Assembly: GCA_903840415.1 (NCBI GenBank)
Contig: CAIMFY010000082.1
Span: 41,453 to 105,452, forward strand
Source of the DNA: an uncultured Opitutia bacterium
GTDB lineage: Bacteria; Verrucomicrobiota; Verrucomicrobiia; Opitutales; Opitutaceae
Direction: 5' to 3'
DNA length: 64,000 bases
Both the position numbers and the translations under genes were made by a program. The first letter of the stretch is position 1, and each line of letters begins with the position of its first letter. The notes beneath the pieces were generated by a model. The model was given only the letters and a program-made list of their open reading frames with translations, was not told the DNA's origin and searched no databases. This document shows, piece by piece, positions 47,088-56,613 of this stretch.

Positions 47088-50000
47088 CTAGAGATCAAAG
47101 GAGGCGGATAAGATAAACTGCCGCGGGTCGACGATGCGGTAGGTCGAGGCGCTTCCGTCAAGGAAAGCACTCGTGGCCTGCAAGCCGCCACCATTTTCCT
47201 GCACGTTCTTCACGTTGAGTTGGAAGGTCGCCCGGACTTTGTCAGCGAACAGCCTGATTTTGTAGCTGGCGAACAGATCGACATAAGTTTGGGCCGGCGA
47301 GTAGATCGGCCGGTTCGGATCGAGTTGCAGGATCTTGTTCGCCGGGAGGGTGAGGTCCATGCCGGGAGTATAACCGAGGCCGTAGAAACCGATGGACCCC
47401 TTGCTGGAGTAGCGCAACGAGCCACCCACAGTCATGTTCTTGAGGATGGTGTTGTCGGTGATGCCGGAGAGGTTATACCTCGTGTTGAACTTGGCCGCGT
47501 ATTCGCGGACCTGGGGCCGAGAGCGACCGATCAAGGCGCGGAATACGGCCATCGGGGCATCGATATTTCCGGCGTAGTTCGTCGCGGCCGAGCTGGTTGA
47601 ACTGTAGCCGGCCGCCGTGTTGAAGGTCGCACCCTGGATATACCACCAGAGCAGGTGGCCGGTGGCCCCGGTGGGGATGGTGCCCGTGGGATCATTGGCC
47701 CGGGTGAAGCGGGGGTCCTCGAGGGTTAGCCAAATGGGCATGCGTGCGGCGAGGTAATCGTCGACGGCGGAGCCTACCTTTGTATTGATCGCCTGGGTTT
47801 TGGTGGCCGAAGCGCTGACCGTCCAGTTGCGGGTGAGGTTGTAGTTTACTTCCAGCTCATCGCCCTTGGATTCCATGTCCATGACTGCGGCATAGGTGTT
47901 GTTGGTGACGATGGTCTGGAGCCCATTATATTGTTCGACGGGCATTTTGATGGCCGCGGCAATTTGATCATTGGTGGCGGTCCCGCCGAGCCATCCGGTT
48001 ACCTGGGTCCTCAAGTTATAAGCATCGGTTGCGACAAATCCTTCATACCGCAAGATGCGTTGGGCCATCGTGGTGATGTCGCCGTTACGGAGATCGTTCT
48101 GCTTGGTGACAAAGTGAGTGTAGCGGATGGAAAGCCGGCCATCGAGCACCGTCATCCACAACCCCAGATCCTTGCTGGTGCCGGTTTGGTTCGGCAACGC
48201 GTTAAGGAACAGATCGTAGGCCGGACCCTGCGCAATGAAGTTATTCGATCGGTTGTAGGTGAGGCTGAGGCCGCTGAACGCTTCGGCCAGAAACCGGCTG
48301 ATACCGCTTCCGCTGCTGATCTTGGACTGGAGGAATTTCAGATCCCGCAACGGACGCGCCACGAGCGAAGCGGTTTTGGTCTTGCCCTGGGCTAAACGCC
48401 ATGGACCCACCCACTGGTCGGACGCCGCGAAGTTGTAGTTTCGGAGGTCGGGCGTAAGGGTGGCGAGCGGAGCATTGCGGTCATATACACTGTCCCGACG
48501 GAGGCCAAAGGTGCCGACCAGGCGGCCGCCGAGAAAGGTGCTCTGGACCAAGGCACCCGGTGTCTTGATGACTTCCTCGAGGTTGGCACCGCCACCACCG
48601 CCGTCGGGGCTCGGGGTAAAGCCAATCGCGGACACGTCCTTGTTCAGGGTGGTGGCCGTGGCGCCCCAAACATAGGGGACACTGGCACCTTCCGGGAAAA
48701 GGCTCGGGGCGTATTGAATGCCACCACCGAGGGTATTGCCGACATAGTATTGTTCGTTGATCCGGGCGTAGTTGCCAGGTGCGATCGGATAGCGAGGGTC
48801 CGCGACGGCCTGCTGCACGCGGTTGCCCAACGGCGTGTTAAGGGCGGCATATTTTTGCTCCCAGGCCTTGTCGAGGCCCTCGGCGGAATGCCGATAAGAA
48901 TATTGCCGGTTCCGCTGGTCCTTGTATTCAAAATAGCTGAGGACCTGTTGGGTGCCGAGCCACTTGCTCCAGCCCTCGTTGTGGGAGAAATCGAGTTTAT
49001 ATACGGCTTGAGCGCGGTAGGTGTCCCAGAGCAAGGGTTTGTCCCGCAAGTAAGGCTCGTTGCTCCGCAGATAGGGTCGGCCGAAATAAGGATTGGGGGT
49101 GCCGTCCAAATTGACCTGGTTCACGTCGACCTGGAGCTGGCCGACGTTGCTGTTCACGCTCGCGGGGCCCATGGGCTGGTTTTCCAGCCTCACGCATGAA
49201 AGTGAGCTGTGCCGCCAAGGTTTGTTTGGGTGTGTTGAGAATCATTTGGTCGAGCTGGGCCATGTAGGTATTCACGTCGTCCCAAGCCTTGCCGTTGCCC
49301 GCCAGATTGATGCTGGTCCAGTCGTAGATTGAGCGGTCAGAGATGGGTTTGACCAAAGAATTGAAGAGCGGCTGTTGCGTGGCGGAGTAAGCTTGTGAGG
49401 CACCCGAGTTCAATAGGCCGACACCCGTTTGAGTTGGAAACGGATCGGTGGTTGCTGTGGCACCGCTGGAATACCGCGGCAAGGCCCAGTAGGGAGTCTC
49501 GCCCGGGGCGCCGATCCGGAAGACCGAACGATTTTCCACGCCGGCGAAGAAGCTGGGCGCGGCCGTATAGGGCGTGGTCGAGCCGAGGACACCGCCATTG
49601 CCGTAGACTTGCCCGTTGGCAAGGGTGACCAAGCCGGTGACGGGATTCCAACCCGGTTTCCCGGCCTTGATCCAATCAGTGAAGTAGTCACGCGGGGTCG
49701 TGAAGTTCGGCCGCACGGACGCATTCTTGTAGTTATACCAAGAAGCCGACAGGGTGGTATTCTTAAACGGCCGCGCCTTTACCTGGAAGCTGAGCCGGCG
49801 CTGATCCTCGCCGGAGGGCTTGCGGACGAAGCCGACGTGCTCGTTCGCGTAGCTCGCCCTCACCGCCAGCTTGTTCTTCAGGAGCATGCGATTCACGTCG
49901 AGCGAGGCGCGCCAGCCGTCGTAGCTGTCGCCGCGGAGTTCCACTCGGGAGAAGTCGCGGCTGAGGTTGGCGGTGGCGGGGACCTGATTCACCGTGCCGG

Positions 50001-50673
50001 AGGCGTTGCCCAGACCGAAGATGTTGGCATTCGGCCCGCGGCTCAGCTCAAGCGAGTCCATCCAGAGCGGATCGACGGGCACGCGACCGGTGGTCGCGAT
50101 ATTATTGAACGCAATGTTGGCGTTGCCAATGCCGCGAACGCGGTTTGCGTTGTTCGGATTAAGGCTCACTTGGTCGACCACTGCGCCCGTGCGGTCGGTA
50201 TCGAACTGAGAGTATGATCCAGTGCCCTCGGTGCTCGCTGTGTAGTCGAAGATGTCGTTGATATCGAGCATCGCGAAGTCGGACATCTGCTCCTTGGTCA
50301 CCACGGTGATCGACTGGCCCAAATCCTCGATCTTCGAGTTCAGGCGCGTGCCCGACATCGTGTTCGAGGCGAAGTAGCCCTTGTTTTCCGAAACGACTTC
50401 GAACGGGGACAGCGAGACGATCTCCTCGGTGGCGGGCGCCGCCGGGGCGGTCGCGACGGGGACGGCGGTTTTTTTCGCGGCTTCCATCGCCGCGATTTCG
50501 TCAGGGTCGAGTCTGCCGTTTCGGTTCGTATCGTATTTTGCGAGCGTCGCGGCATCGGTCGCGGGTGGTGGCGTGGCTTGCGCCCACGCGGAAGTGGCGC
50601 TGAATAGCGCTAAACAGGCTTGCAGGCCGATCAACGGAAGCAGTCGGCGGTTGATGTTTTCAGATAGGTTCAT
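47088..50673 (-). pseudogene. TonB-dependent receptor interrupted by a +1 frameshift
   Basis: Two overlapping frames together encode one receptor of about 1190 residues. The first runs from ATG 50673 (MNLSENINRRLLPLIGLQA) through a signal peptide, an EF-hand-like segment (KYDTNRNGRLDPDEIAAME), and the plug (DLGQSITVVTKEQMSDF, NRVRGIGNANIAFNN). Coding similarity ends at LTFMRE near 49190, and this frame then continues with out-of-frame residues to a stop at 48997. The barrel resumes in the +1 frame (LENQPMGPASVNSNVGQL) and runs to the C-terminal aromatic FILSASFDL at 47088. One extra G (base 49188, C on the plus strand) explains the split. It may be a true pseudogene or a sequence error. Confidence 0.9.
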
Positions 50674-51047
50674 GGCTTTGGGGTGTCAGGTCTGAGCGAC
50701 GTTCGCTGGGGCTGGTTCGTTTTGATGCAGAAAAGGGGTTGGCGAAGATCTGTTTTCAGATACTCGCGATGATGGCCAAGTGTGAATGGCCGGGGGTAAA
50801 GTCACTTACGGGCGACCGGCAGTATGGACTTTCCAAGCGCGGGATTCTACCTGACGGACGGCTGGTTTTCACCGGATAATAAGATCGAACGCCAAGGCGC
50901 ATGATAGTCGCAGAACTCATGACGGATGGGGGTTGAGGGGCGTCGCTCGCTTCCCGGCGAAGCAGGTGAAGCCAATATGCGACGACGGCGGGCCCATCCG
51001 AGCCCCGCTCAGCACTCATCGTTGACTAACTGGCCGGAGAAAATGCC
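50674..51047. promoter_or_regulatory. Intergenic region upstream of the frameshifted TonB receptor
   Basis: 374 bp between the LacI gene end and the receptor start. It must contain the receptor promoter. I see no strong palindrome, terminator or RNA gene; none of the CGGACA-type sites seen elsewhere occurs here. Confidence 0.4.
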
Positions 51048-52088
51048 TCAGACGCGCGGCGGCAGCGTCTTCCCTTCCCGCCATTCGCCGGTGAGTAGAA
51101 TCTCGTGCTGGTCGCTGGGCACGCCGGTCTCGTTGCGGTGCATGAGACCGACGAGCATCTCGACCGCCAGCCCGCCAATCTCGGCCGGGTCGTAATAGAC
51201 CATCGCACAGTTCAAATCCGAGTGATTCTCGAGATCCACGAGCCCGAGGTCGCGCGGGACGGAAACGCCGGCGCGTTTCAGCCAGCCCAGCACGGGCCGC
51301 GCATGGGTGGCGATCAGAGCATCTGGCCGATAACGCTCGAACCAGGCGGCGAAATTTCGCTCGTCGACGGGCACCTGCGGGCAGGGCGGAACCCGGTCCT
51401 TCGCGGGCCACTGCAACTGCTGTCCGAGGAAGGCACTCAACCAACGGTCACCCACGCGCGGGCTGTCATTCGCCTCGGAAAACACGAAACCCACGCGCCG
51501 GTAGCCGCGTTCCAGACACCGCTGCATCGACTGCCACACGGTCTCGAAATGGTTTTCGCTTACGTGGTGCAGCACGGGCGAGCGCAGGGTCATGCCGAGC
51601 GCCACGCAGGAGAATCGGCTCCATTCGAGTTCGAGCGCGCTCTGGCCCGGGGGCAACCGGCCGATGATGAGACCGTTGATGCCGCGCGCCGTCAGGACAT
51701 CGCAAAACCGTTTCGACGTCATGCCCGGCTCGGCCAGCCAGAAATCCTCCAAATTGTAACCCAACTCCCGGGCCCGCGCGACCGCGCCGGGAAAGAAATT
51801 CGGCCGGTCGTGTTGGGTCGGCTTCCACCCGTAGCGCGTCGGATAGTTGGTCACGTAGGCGAGCGTCACATGTTTGACCGCGCGTCCGCTCCGGCGCGAT
51901 TGCATCAACGCCGACACGAGCGGGTTGATCCGGTAACCGAGTTCCACCGTGATCGCTTTCACTCGTTCGCGGGTCTGGGCGGGAATGCGCGGATGATCGC
52001 GGAGTGCGAGCGACACCGTCGTGCGATGCACTCCAGCTCGAATCGCGACATCCTGCAGGGTGGCTTTGGCCGGCACGCGCCGAGTCAC
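51048..52088 (-). CDS. LacI-family transcriptional regulator
   Basis: 346 residues, GTG start at 52088. HTH region ATLQDVAIRAGVHRTTVSLA with hinge helix INPLVSALMQSRRSG, where the usual hinge Leu/Ala pattern is preserved, then a periplasmic-binding-protein-like effector domain (NFFPGAVARARELGYNLEDF, GLIIGRLPPG, RYRPDALIATHARPVLGWLK, LGLVDLENHSD, CAMVYYDPAEIGGLAVEMLV). Probably senses a sugar or uronate inducer and represses the surrounding pectin genes. Located between the GH28 gene and the frameshifted TonB receptor on the same strand. Confidence 0.93.
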   Translation of the reverse strand: MTRRVPAKATLQDVAIRAGVHRTTVSLALRDHPRIPAQTRERVKAITVELGYRINPLVSALMQSRRSGRAVKHVTLAYVTNYPTRYGWKPTQHDRPNFFPGAVARARELGYNLEDFWLAEPGMTSKRFCDVLTARGINGLIIGRLPPGQSALELEWSRFSCVALGMTLRSPVLHHVSENHFETVWQSMQRCLERGYRRVGFVFSEANDSPRVGDRWLSAFLGQQLQWPAKDRVPPCPQVPVDERNFAAWFERYRPDALIATHARPVLGWLKRAGVSVPRDLGLVDLENHSDLNCAMVYYDPAEIGGLAVEMLVGLMHRNETGVPSDQHEILLTGEWREGKTLPPRV

Positions 52089-52143
52089 CGGCGAAAGCCG
52101 ATCGCAGTCGAGAAATTTGTGCGCCGCCGACGCCGCGCTCGGC

Positions 52144-53523
52144 CTACTTGGGGAAAAGAATCAAGGGCACTCCGTCGTGCGGCGCCGTCGTTTTAAGCCG
52201 GGCTGTATCGATGTCGGTGGAATTTTTCACCAGCACCGCGGGACCGTTCACCGTGTTGATCACGCAATCGAGAAAAGTGATGCCCTTGGCGTTCGTGCAG
52301 GTGAAGCCGGTCGCGGCCTCGAGGTGGACGTTGTTGAAGGTGAGATTCTCGATCGGCAGCTCGCGCAGTCCGGTGATCGAGCCCGCCGTTTTTGCGCCGC
52401 GGGCGGTGATGTTGCTGAAGAGCATGTCGCGATAGCGCGGCGTGCCTTCATCGACGGGGAAAACGGCGTCCGGCTGGTCGCTGCCAGCATAGAAGGTCGT
52501 GATCGTGAACGGTGAGGGAACGTCCAACATCACCACGTTCGACACGCTCAGCCCTTCGACCACGCCGCCGCGACCGCGTTGCGATTTGATCCGGATGCCG
52601 ACATCGGTGGCTTGAAACACGCAATTCGTCACCACGATATTGCGCACGCCTCCAGACATTTCACTGCCGACCGTCACGCCGCCGTGGCCGTGTATCATCA
52701 CGCAATTCGCGATCGTGATGTTTTCGTCGGGCCGGCCCATTTTGCGGCCTAGCTCGTTGATGCCGGATTTCAACGTCACGCAGTCGTCGCCGGTGTCGAT
52801 GCGGCAGTTGAGTATTTGCACATTGCGGCACGACTCCGGATTGATGCCGTCGGTGTTGTGCGCCATCGTCGCCGGCGCGTTGATCGTGATGCCGTCGATG
52901 CGGAGGTTTTCGCAGAGCATCGGGTGCACGTGCCACTCGGCGGAATTGCGCAGGTTGACGTTCTCGAGCACGATGTCCTTGCAGCGCACAGGACGGAAAA
53001 GGTGTGGCCGGCCCCGCGAGAGTTTCTTCGCTTCGGCCCGGTCGTCGTCGGTCTGCGGGCCCGGCGGAAATTTTCGCGGATCGTTCAGCCGCAGCCGCCG
53101 CCACCAAATCGCACCCTGGCCGTCGATCGTGCCTCGGCCGGTGATGGTGATGTTCTCTGCGTCGACGGCGTAAATCAGCGGCGCCATCACCGCGCGCGCG
53201 TCGTCCCAGACGCTTTTCGTCGAAGGATAGTCGTCGGGGTTTTCGCTGCCGAGAATCGTGGCGCCGGCGGACAGCTCGAGGGTGACATGGCTCTTCAGTT
53301 CGACGGTGCCCGTGAGATAATTTCCCGGCGGAACGTAAACCGTCCCGCCGCCCGCCTGAGTGCAGGCGGTGATTGCGTTGTTGAACGCGGCGGTGTCCAG
53401 TTTCTTTCCGTCGCCGGCCGCGCCGTAGTCACTGACATTGAAGATCGCCGGTCCCGTCGCCGCAGTTATCGAATGTGCGGCGAAAAGGCAGCTGGCGGCA
53501 AGCAGGGAGCGGAGCGATTTCAT
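52144..53523 (-). CDS. GH28 family glycosidase (polygalacturonase-like)
   Basis: 459 residues from ATG 53523, signal peptide MKSLRSLLAASCLFAAHSITA. Beta-helix start IFNVSDYGAAGDGKKLDTAA and AGGGTVYVPPGNYLTGTVEL. Catalytic residues are intact: HNTDGINPESC, DTGDDCVTLKSG and GHGGVTVGSE. It lacks the lipobox of the other GH28, so it is likely a soluble periplasmic or secreted enzyme. Divergent from the LacI gene at 53800 with 276 bp between them that contain an inverted repeat at 53637-53659. Confidence 0.94.
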   Translation of the reverse strand: MKSLRSLLAASCLFAAHSITAATGPAIFNVSDYGAAGDGKKLDTAAFNNAITACTQAGGGTVYVPPGNYLTGTVELKSHVTLELSAGATILGSENPDDYPSTKSVWDDARAVMAPLIYAVDAENITITGRGTIDGQGAIWWRRLRLNDPRKFPPGPQTDDDRAEAKKLSRGRPHLFRPVRCKDIVLENVNLRNSAEWHVHPMLCENLRIDGITINAPATMAHNTDGINPESCRNVQILNCRIDTGDDCVTLKSGINELGRKMGRPDENITIANCVMIHGHGGVTVGSEMSGGVRNIVVTNCVFQATDVGIRIKSQRGRGGVVEGLSVSNVVMLDVPSPFTITTFYAGSDQPDAVFPVDEGTPRYRDMLFSNITARGAKTAGSITGLRELPIENLTFNNVHLEAATGFTCTNAKGITFLDCVINTVNGPAVLVKNSTDIDTARLKTTAPHDGVPLILFPK

Positions 53524-53636
53524 GGGAAGCACGGCGGCGGAGGGCCGGGAGTTTGAGGAACACTAATCATGGACACGACGGCCCTGAACGCGAAGCGAGA
53601 ACGGATGGCGGCTCACGAAGGCGCGTGGGGTCGAAG

Positions 53637-53659
53637 CGCATGAGATCATTCATCATGCG
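53637..53659. promoter_or_regulatory. Operator-like inverted repeat between divergent GH28 and LacI genes
   Basis: CGCATGA (53637-53643) and TCATGCG (53653-53659) are perfect 7-bp arms separated by nine bases. It lies about midway between the divergent GH28 and LacI starts, where an autoregulating LacI-type site is expected. It differs from the CGGACA palindromes, so a different protein would bind it. Confidence 0.4.
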
Positions 53660-53799
53660 AGGACGCCCACTGCACGCAACGACGGGATTGGGCACATCGT
53701 AGACTGGCGACGGCCCCTGCTCGCCGGCGACGGGTGGCTTTGCGGTCATTGACACCCCGCAGCGGGCGCCGCCATGCTCGCGTTTCACCGCTTCCTCCC

Positions 53800-54867
53800 G
53801 TGCCGAAAAATCCCCGGCTCAAGCCCGCCGCCTCCCCCGTCCTCCGTTCGACCGCGGATTTTGCGCGTCACGTCGGGCTCGCCCGCACGACGGTCTCGCG
53901 CGTGATCAACGGCCAGCCCGGCCTGAAACAGAAAACCATCGACCGCGTCCAGCGCGCGCTCGCCGAGACCGGCTTCACCCCCAACGCCCACGCCCTGCAC
54001 CTCAAGGGCAAGCGCACCGCGATGGTCGGCATCTGCATGGAGGATCTGCTGACGCCGCCGGCGGTGCGCAAACTCGCCACCCTCCAGCGTCTGCTGCGCG
54101 ACCGCGGTTTCTCGTCGCTGATCGAGGTCTTCACGCCGGGCACGGGCCGCGACGTCGTGCGGCACTTCCTCTCGATGCGCGTGGAGGCGGTGGTGTTCAT
54201 CGGCCATTTTCACCGGGAGGAAATCGAGGCGCGCATCGCCGAGCTCATCGCGCACGGCACGCCGCACCTCGTGATCGATCATTACGGGCTGAAGAACGCC
54301 AACACGGTCTCGCTCGATCGCTCCGCCGCGATGGTGGCGCTGATGAACCACCTGCTCGATCTCGGCCATCGCTCGTTCGGACTGCTGGGCATCGCCCGAG
54401 CTCCCGCCAGCCGCTACGACCGCATGACCGGCATCAACGCCGCGTTGCGGGCCCGTGGCTTGGACTTCACCACCGCCACCTTGTCGCTCGATCACCTGCA
54501 CGAGCGGCGCAATGACTTCGACTACGGCCGCAAGCTCGCGGCCAGTTTTCTGGCGCAACCGCACCGGCCCACCGTGTTCCTCGCGTTGAACGATGCGATT
54601 GCCATCGGCGCGTTGCGCGGCTTGCAGGACGCCGGTCTCAAGGTGCCGCGCGACATCTCGCTCGCCGGTTTCAACAACCAGGACATCAGCTCGATGACCT
54701 CGCCCACGCTCACCACCATCGATCAAAACATCGAAGCCACGATTGCGACGGCGGCCGACATCCTCCTCGCCCAGCTTGATGTCCCGCCGCGGGCGAAGCC
54801 GCTCGTGCATGTGGTCGCGCCAGCGCTCGTCGTGCGCGAATCGACGGGCCCGGCGCGAGTGGCGTGA
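53800..54867 (+). CDS. LacI-family transcriptional regulator
   Basis: 355 residues from GTG 53800 (VPKNPRLKP); the frame remains open further upstream. HTH: TADFARHVGLARTTVSRVIN with recognition helix and hinge region FTPNAHALHLKGKRTAMVGI. The effector domain shows VEAVVFIGHFHREE, HLVIDHYGLKNANTVSLDRS, RPTVFLALNDAIAIGALRGL and ISLAGFNNQDISSMTSPTLT, a standard LacI C-terminal order. Different in sequence from the other LacI gene, so not a recent duplicate. Likely controls the divergent GH28 gene. Confidence 0.93.
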   Translation: MPKNPRLKPAASPVLRSTADFARHVGLARTTVSRVINGQPGLKQKTIDRVQRALAETGFTPNAHALHLKGKRTAMVGICMEDLLTPPAVRKLATLQRLLRDRGFSSLIEVFTPGTGRDVVRHFLSMRVEAVVFIGHFHREEIEARIAELIAHGTPHLVIDHYGLKNANTVSLDRSAAMVALMNHLLDLGHRSFGLLGIARAPASRYDRMTGINAALRARGLDFTTATLSLDHLHERRNDFDYGRKLAASFLAQPHRPTVFLALNDAIAIGALRGLQDAGLKVPRDISLAGFNNQDISSMTSPTLTTIDQNIEATIATAADILLAQLDVPPRAKPLVHVVAPALVVRESTGPARVA

Positions 54868-54876
54868 GTCCCGCGC

Positions 54877-55812
54877 TCAGAAGCGCGTGATTTGGATCAA
54901 TTCCTTCAACCGTGCGTCGATCGTTTTGCGACCGGCCCCAGAGAGGCGGTTCACGCTGAAACTTTCCACGGTGAGGCTCGACACCGCGGTCGCGTAGGCC
55001 ACGGCTTTTTTCATCGCGGCGAAATCCGTGCGGTTGACCGACGCCAGATAGCCGATGAGCGCGCCGGCGTAGCTGTCACCCGCGCCCGTGGGATCGACGA
55101 ATTTCGTGACCGGGTATGCCGAGATTGAGAAGTAGCCGTCACGGTGAAACAGGAGCGAACCGTGCCCGCCCTTTTTGATCACGACGGACTTCGGGCCCAT
55201 CTTGCGCAGGTGCTGGCCGGCGCGGACGAGATTGCGTTCGCCGGTGAGCAGCAGCGATTCGTCCTCGTTGATCACAAAAAGATCGAGCCGGCGCAGCAGG
55301 CGATCGAGGTCGACGCGCGCGGTGTGAATCCACAGATCGAACGTATCGGCGAGGATGAAGGGCTGCTTCTTCGCCTTGGCAAACTGATCGACGACCTGAT
55401 TTTGGAGCGCCGGCATGATGGCGCCGAGCATCACGAACGGCGACTCAAGCAGTGACGGCGTCAGGACCGGGGAGAATTTCTCGAAGACATTGAGCCGGAC
55501 TTCGAGGGTGTCGCGGCCGGAGAAATTGTCGTGGTATTTGCCGGACCAGTAAAACGTCTTGCCCTCCGGGTCGACCTGCAGACCGGAGAGATCGAGGCCG
55601 TGTTTCTGGAGGCGTTGCCAAAACGGTTTGGGAAAATCGCCGCCGACGATCCCGACGACTCGCGTCGGCGCAAAGTAACTCGCGGCGATCGCGGCGTAGC
55701 TGGCGGCGCCGCCGAGCAGGTTGTCGCTCTGGGCGAACGGGGTGGCGACGCGGTCGATGGCGACGGAGCCGATGATGAGGGCTGGGCGGGCGGATTTCGG
55801 ATAGGCGGACAT
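54877..55812 (-). CDS. PfkB-family sugar or nucleoside kinase
   Basis: 311 residues, cytoplasmic. LIIGSVAIDRV and LLGGAASYAAIAAS form the N-terminal substrate region, and the ATP/anion-hole motif DPTGAGDSYAGALIGYL carries the catalytic Asp. LFVINEDESLLLTG and VVIKKGGHGSLLF are further family blocks. The sequence is nearer to adenosine/sugar kinases of the ribokinase group than to a typical KdgK, so I do not tie it to the uronate pathway. Converges on the LacI gene (9 bp apart). Confidence 0.88.
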   Translation of the reverse strand: MSAYPKSARPALIIGSVAIDRVATPFAQSDNLLGGAASYAAIAASYFAPTRVVGIVGGDFPKPFWQRLQKHGLDLSGLQVDPEGKTFYWSGKYHDNFSGRDTLEVRLNVFEKFSPVLTPSLLESPFVMLGAIMPALQNQVVDQFAKAKKQPFILADTFDLWIHTARVDLDRLLRRLDLFVINEDESLLLTGERNLVRAGQHLRKMGPKSVVIKKGGHGSLLFHRDGYFSISAYPVTKFVDPTGAGDSYAGALIGYLASVNRTDFAAMKKAVAYATAVSSLTVESFSVNRLSGAGRKTIDARLKELIQITRF

Positions 55813-55828
55813 GGAAGGGCGGAGAGGC

Positions 55829-56215
55829 TTAGACCGTGGTCACAGCGATGTTGGTCGCGAGCAGCGGCTCGTCGTCGATTTCGATCAGCAGCGCGTAATC
55901 GCCGGGCGCAGGGAACGTGAGGTTGCGGATTTCGTTGATGAGGTTGATGCGATGAAGGGGGCTCTGCGACTCGAACGGCCGCTCCAGCAGCGGCTGCATG
56001 TTCGTCGGCCCGAGCCCCATCGAGATTTTCAGTTTGTGCTGGCCGTTCGAGCAGTCGGTGATCGTGAGAAACCAGATCATGAACGGGTGCGTGACGGGGA
56101 ATTGCCGCGCTTGGATGTTCGAGAAAATGCCGAGGATCGTGTGCTTGCCGGAGCCGGGATCGATGTGGACGCCGTCGCAGGTGAGCCATGCGAGGAGCTG
56201 AGGTTTGGATTGCAC
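55829..56215 (-). CDS. DUF6941-like conserved hypothetical protein
   Basis: 128 residues, GTG start at 56215. Opening PQLLAWLTCDGVHIDPGSGK and HTILGIFSNIQARQFPV followed by alternating beta strands (MIWFLTITDCSNGQHKLKIS, YALLIEIDDEPLLATNIAV) resemble small beta-sandwich proteins annotated DUF6941. No signal peptide. Directly upstream (16 bp) of the PfkB kinase gene on the same strand. Function unknown. Confidence 0.75.
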   Translation of the reverse strand: MQSKPQLLAWLTCDGVHIDPGSGKHTILGIFSNIQARQFPVTHPFMIWFLTITDCSNGQHKLKISMGLGPTNMQPLLERPFESQSPLHRINLINEIRNLTFPAPGDYALLIEIDDEPLLATNIAVTTV

Positions 56216-56364
56216 GCGAACAACAGGGCGGCGCGGCTGGCGCGGGGCAAATCATTTTCAGCCGCGCCTGGTTTTGGCCGAGGCCACTTTTTTGCTTGGA
56301 GTGACGCCGCCGCCGGCGCTTCGTGGGAATCGTGATCCTCGCGCTGCTCGCCAAGACGACCACG

Positions 56365-56538
56365 ATGCTCGATTCGCTCGCGGATTATCCGCGATGGTTC
56401 GTCGTCGCGTGCGCCACGATCGTGCTGGCGGTGGTGCTGTGGATCGGGATGAAGCTGCTCAAGCTGGCGCTGTGGCTTCTGATCGGGGTGGTGCTGGTCG
56501 TCGGACTGGGGACGGCGGTTTGGTTTTTTCTGAAATAA
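56365..56538 (+). CDS. Small membrane protein
   Basis: 57 residues from ATG 56365 (MLDSLADYPRWFVVACAT); a GTG at 56323 would add 14 residues. Two helices (FVVACATIVLAVVLWIGMKL and LALWLLIGVVLVVGLGTAVW) separated by a short Lys-containing turn, ending WFFLK. Lies 76 bp upstream of pyrG on the same strand. No family recognised; small two-helix proteins like this are common and hard to classify. Confidence 0.55.
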   Translation: MLDSLADYPRWFVVACATIVLAVVLWIGMKLLKLALWLLIGVVLVVGLGTAVWFFLK

Positions 56539-56613
56539 TTTTCCCTCGGCGCGCGCGCGTTTTCCGAAGTTTTCCTTGCGCGGTCTGGACGGGCGGCCTC
56601 AGGTTGTCCTCCC

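Noticed and set aside
47088..49193. Separate TonB receptor gene starting at GTG 49193
   Set aside because: It would lack signal peptide and plug, and the preceding frame supplies exactly those parts.
49180..49200. Programmed frameshift in the TonB receptor
   Set aside because: No slippery heptamer or stop-codon context at the site; mutation or sequencing error is simpler.
53747..53753. TTGACA-like -35 box before the LacI gene at 53800
   Set aside because: No plausible -10 box at 16-18 bp spacing; a single hexamer is not evidence.
54877..55812. KdgK assignment for the PfkB kinase
   Set aside because: Generic PfkB motifs only; the neighbours are not uronate genes and the sequence leans to adenosine/sugar kinases.
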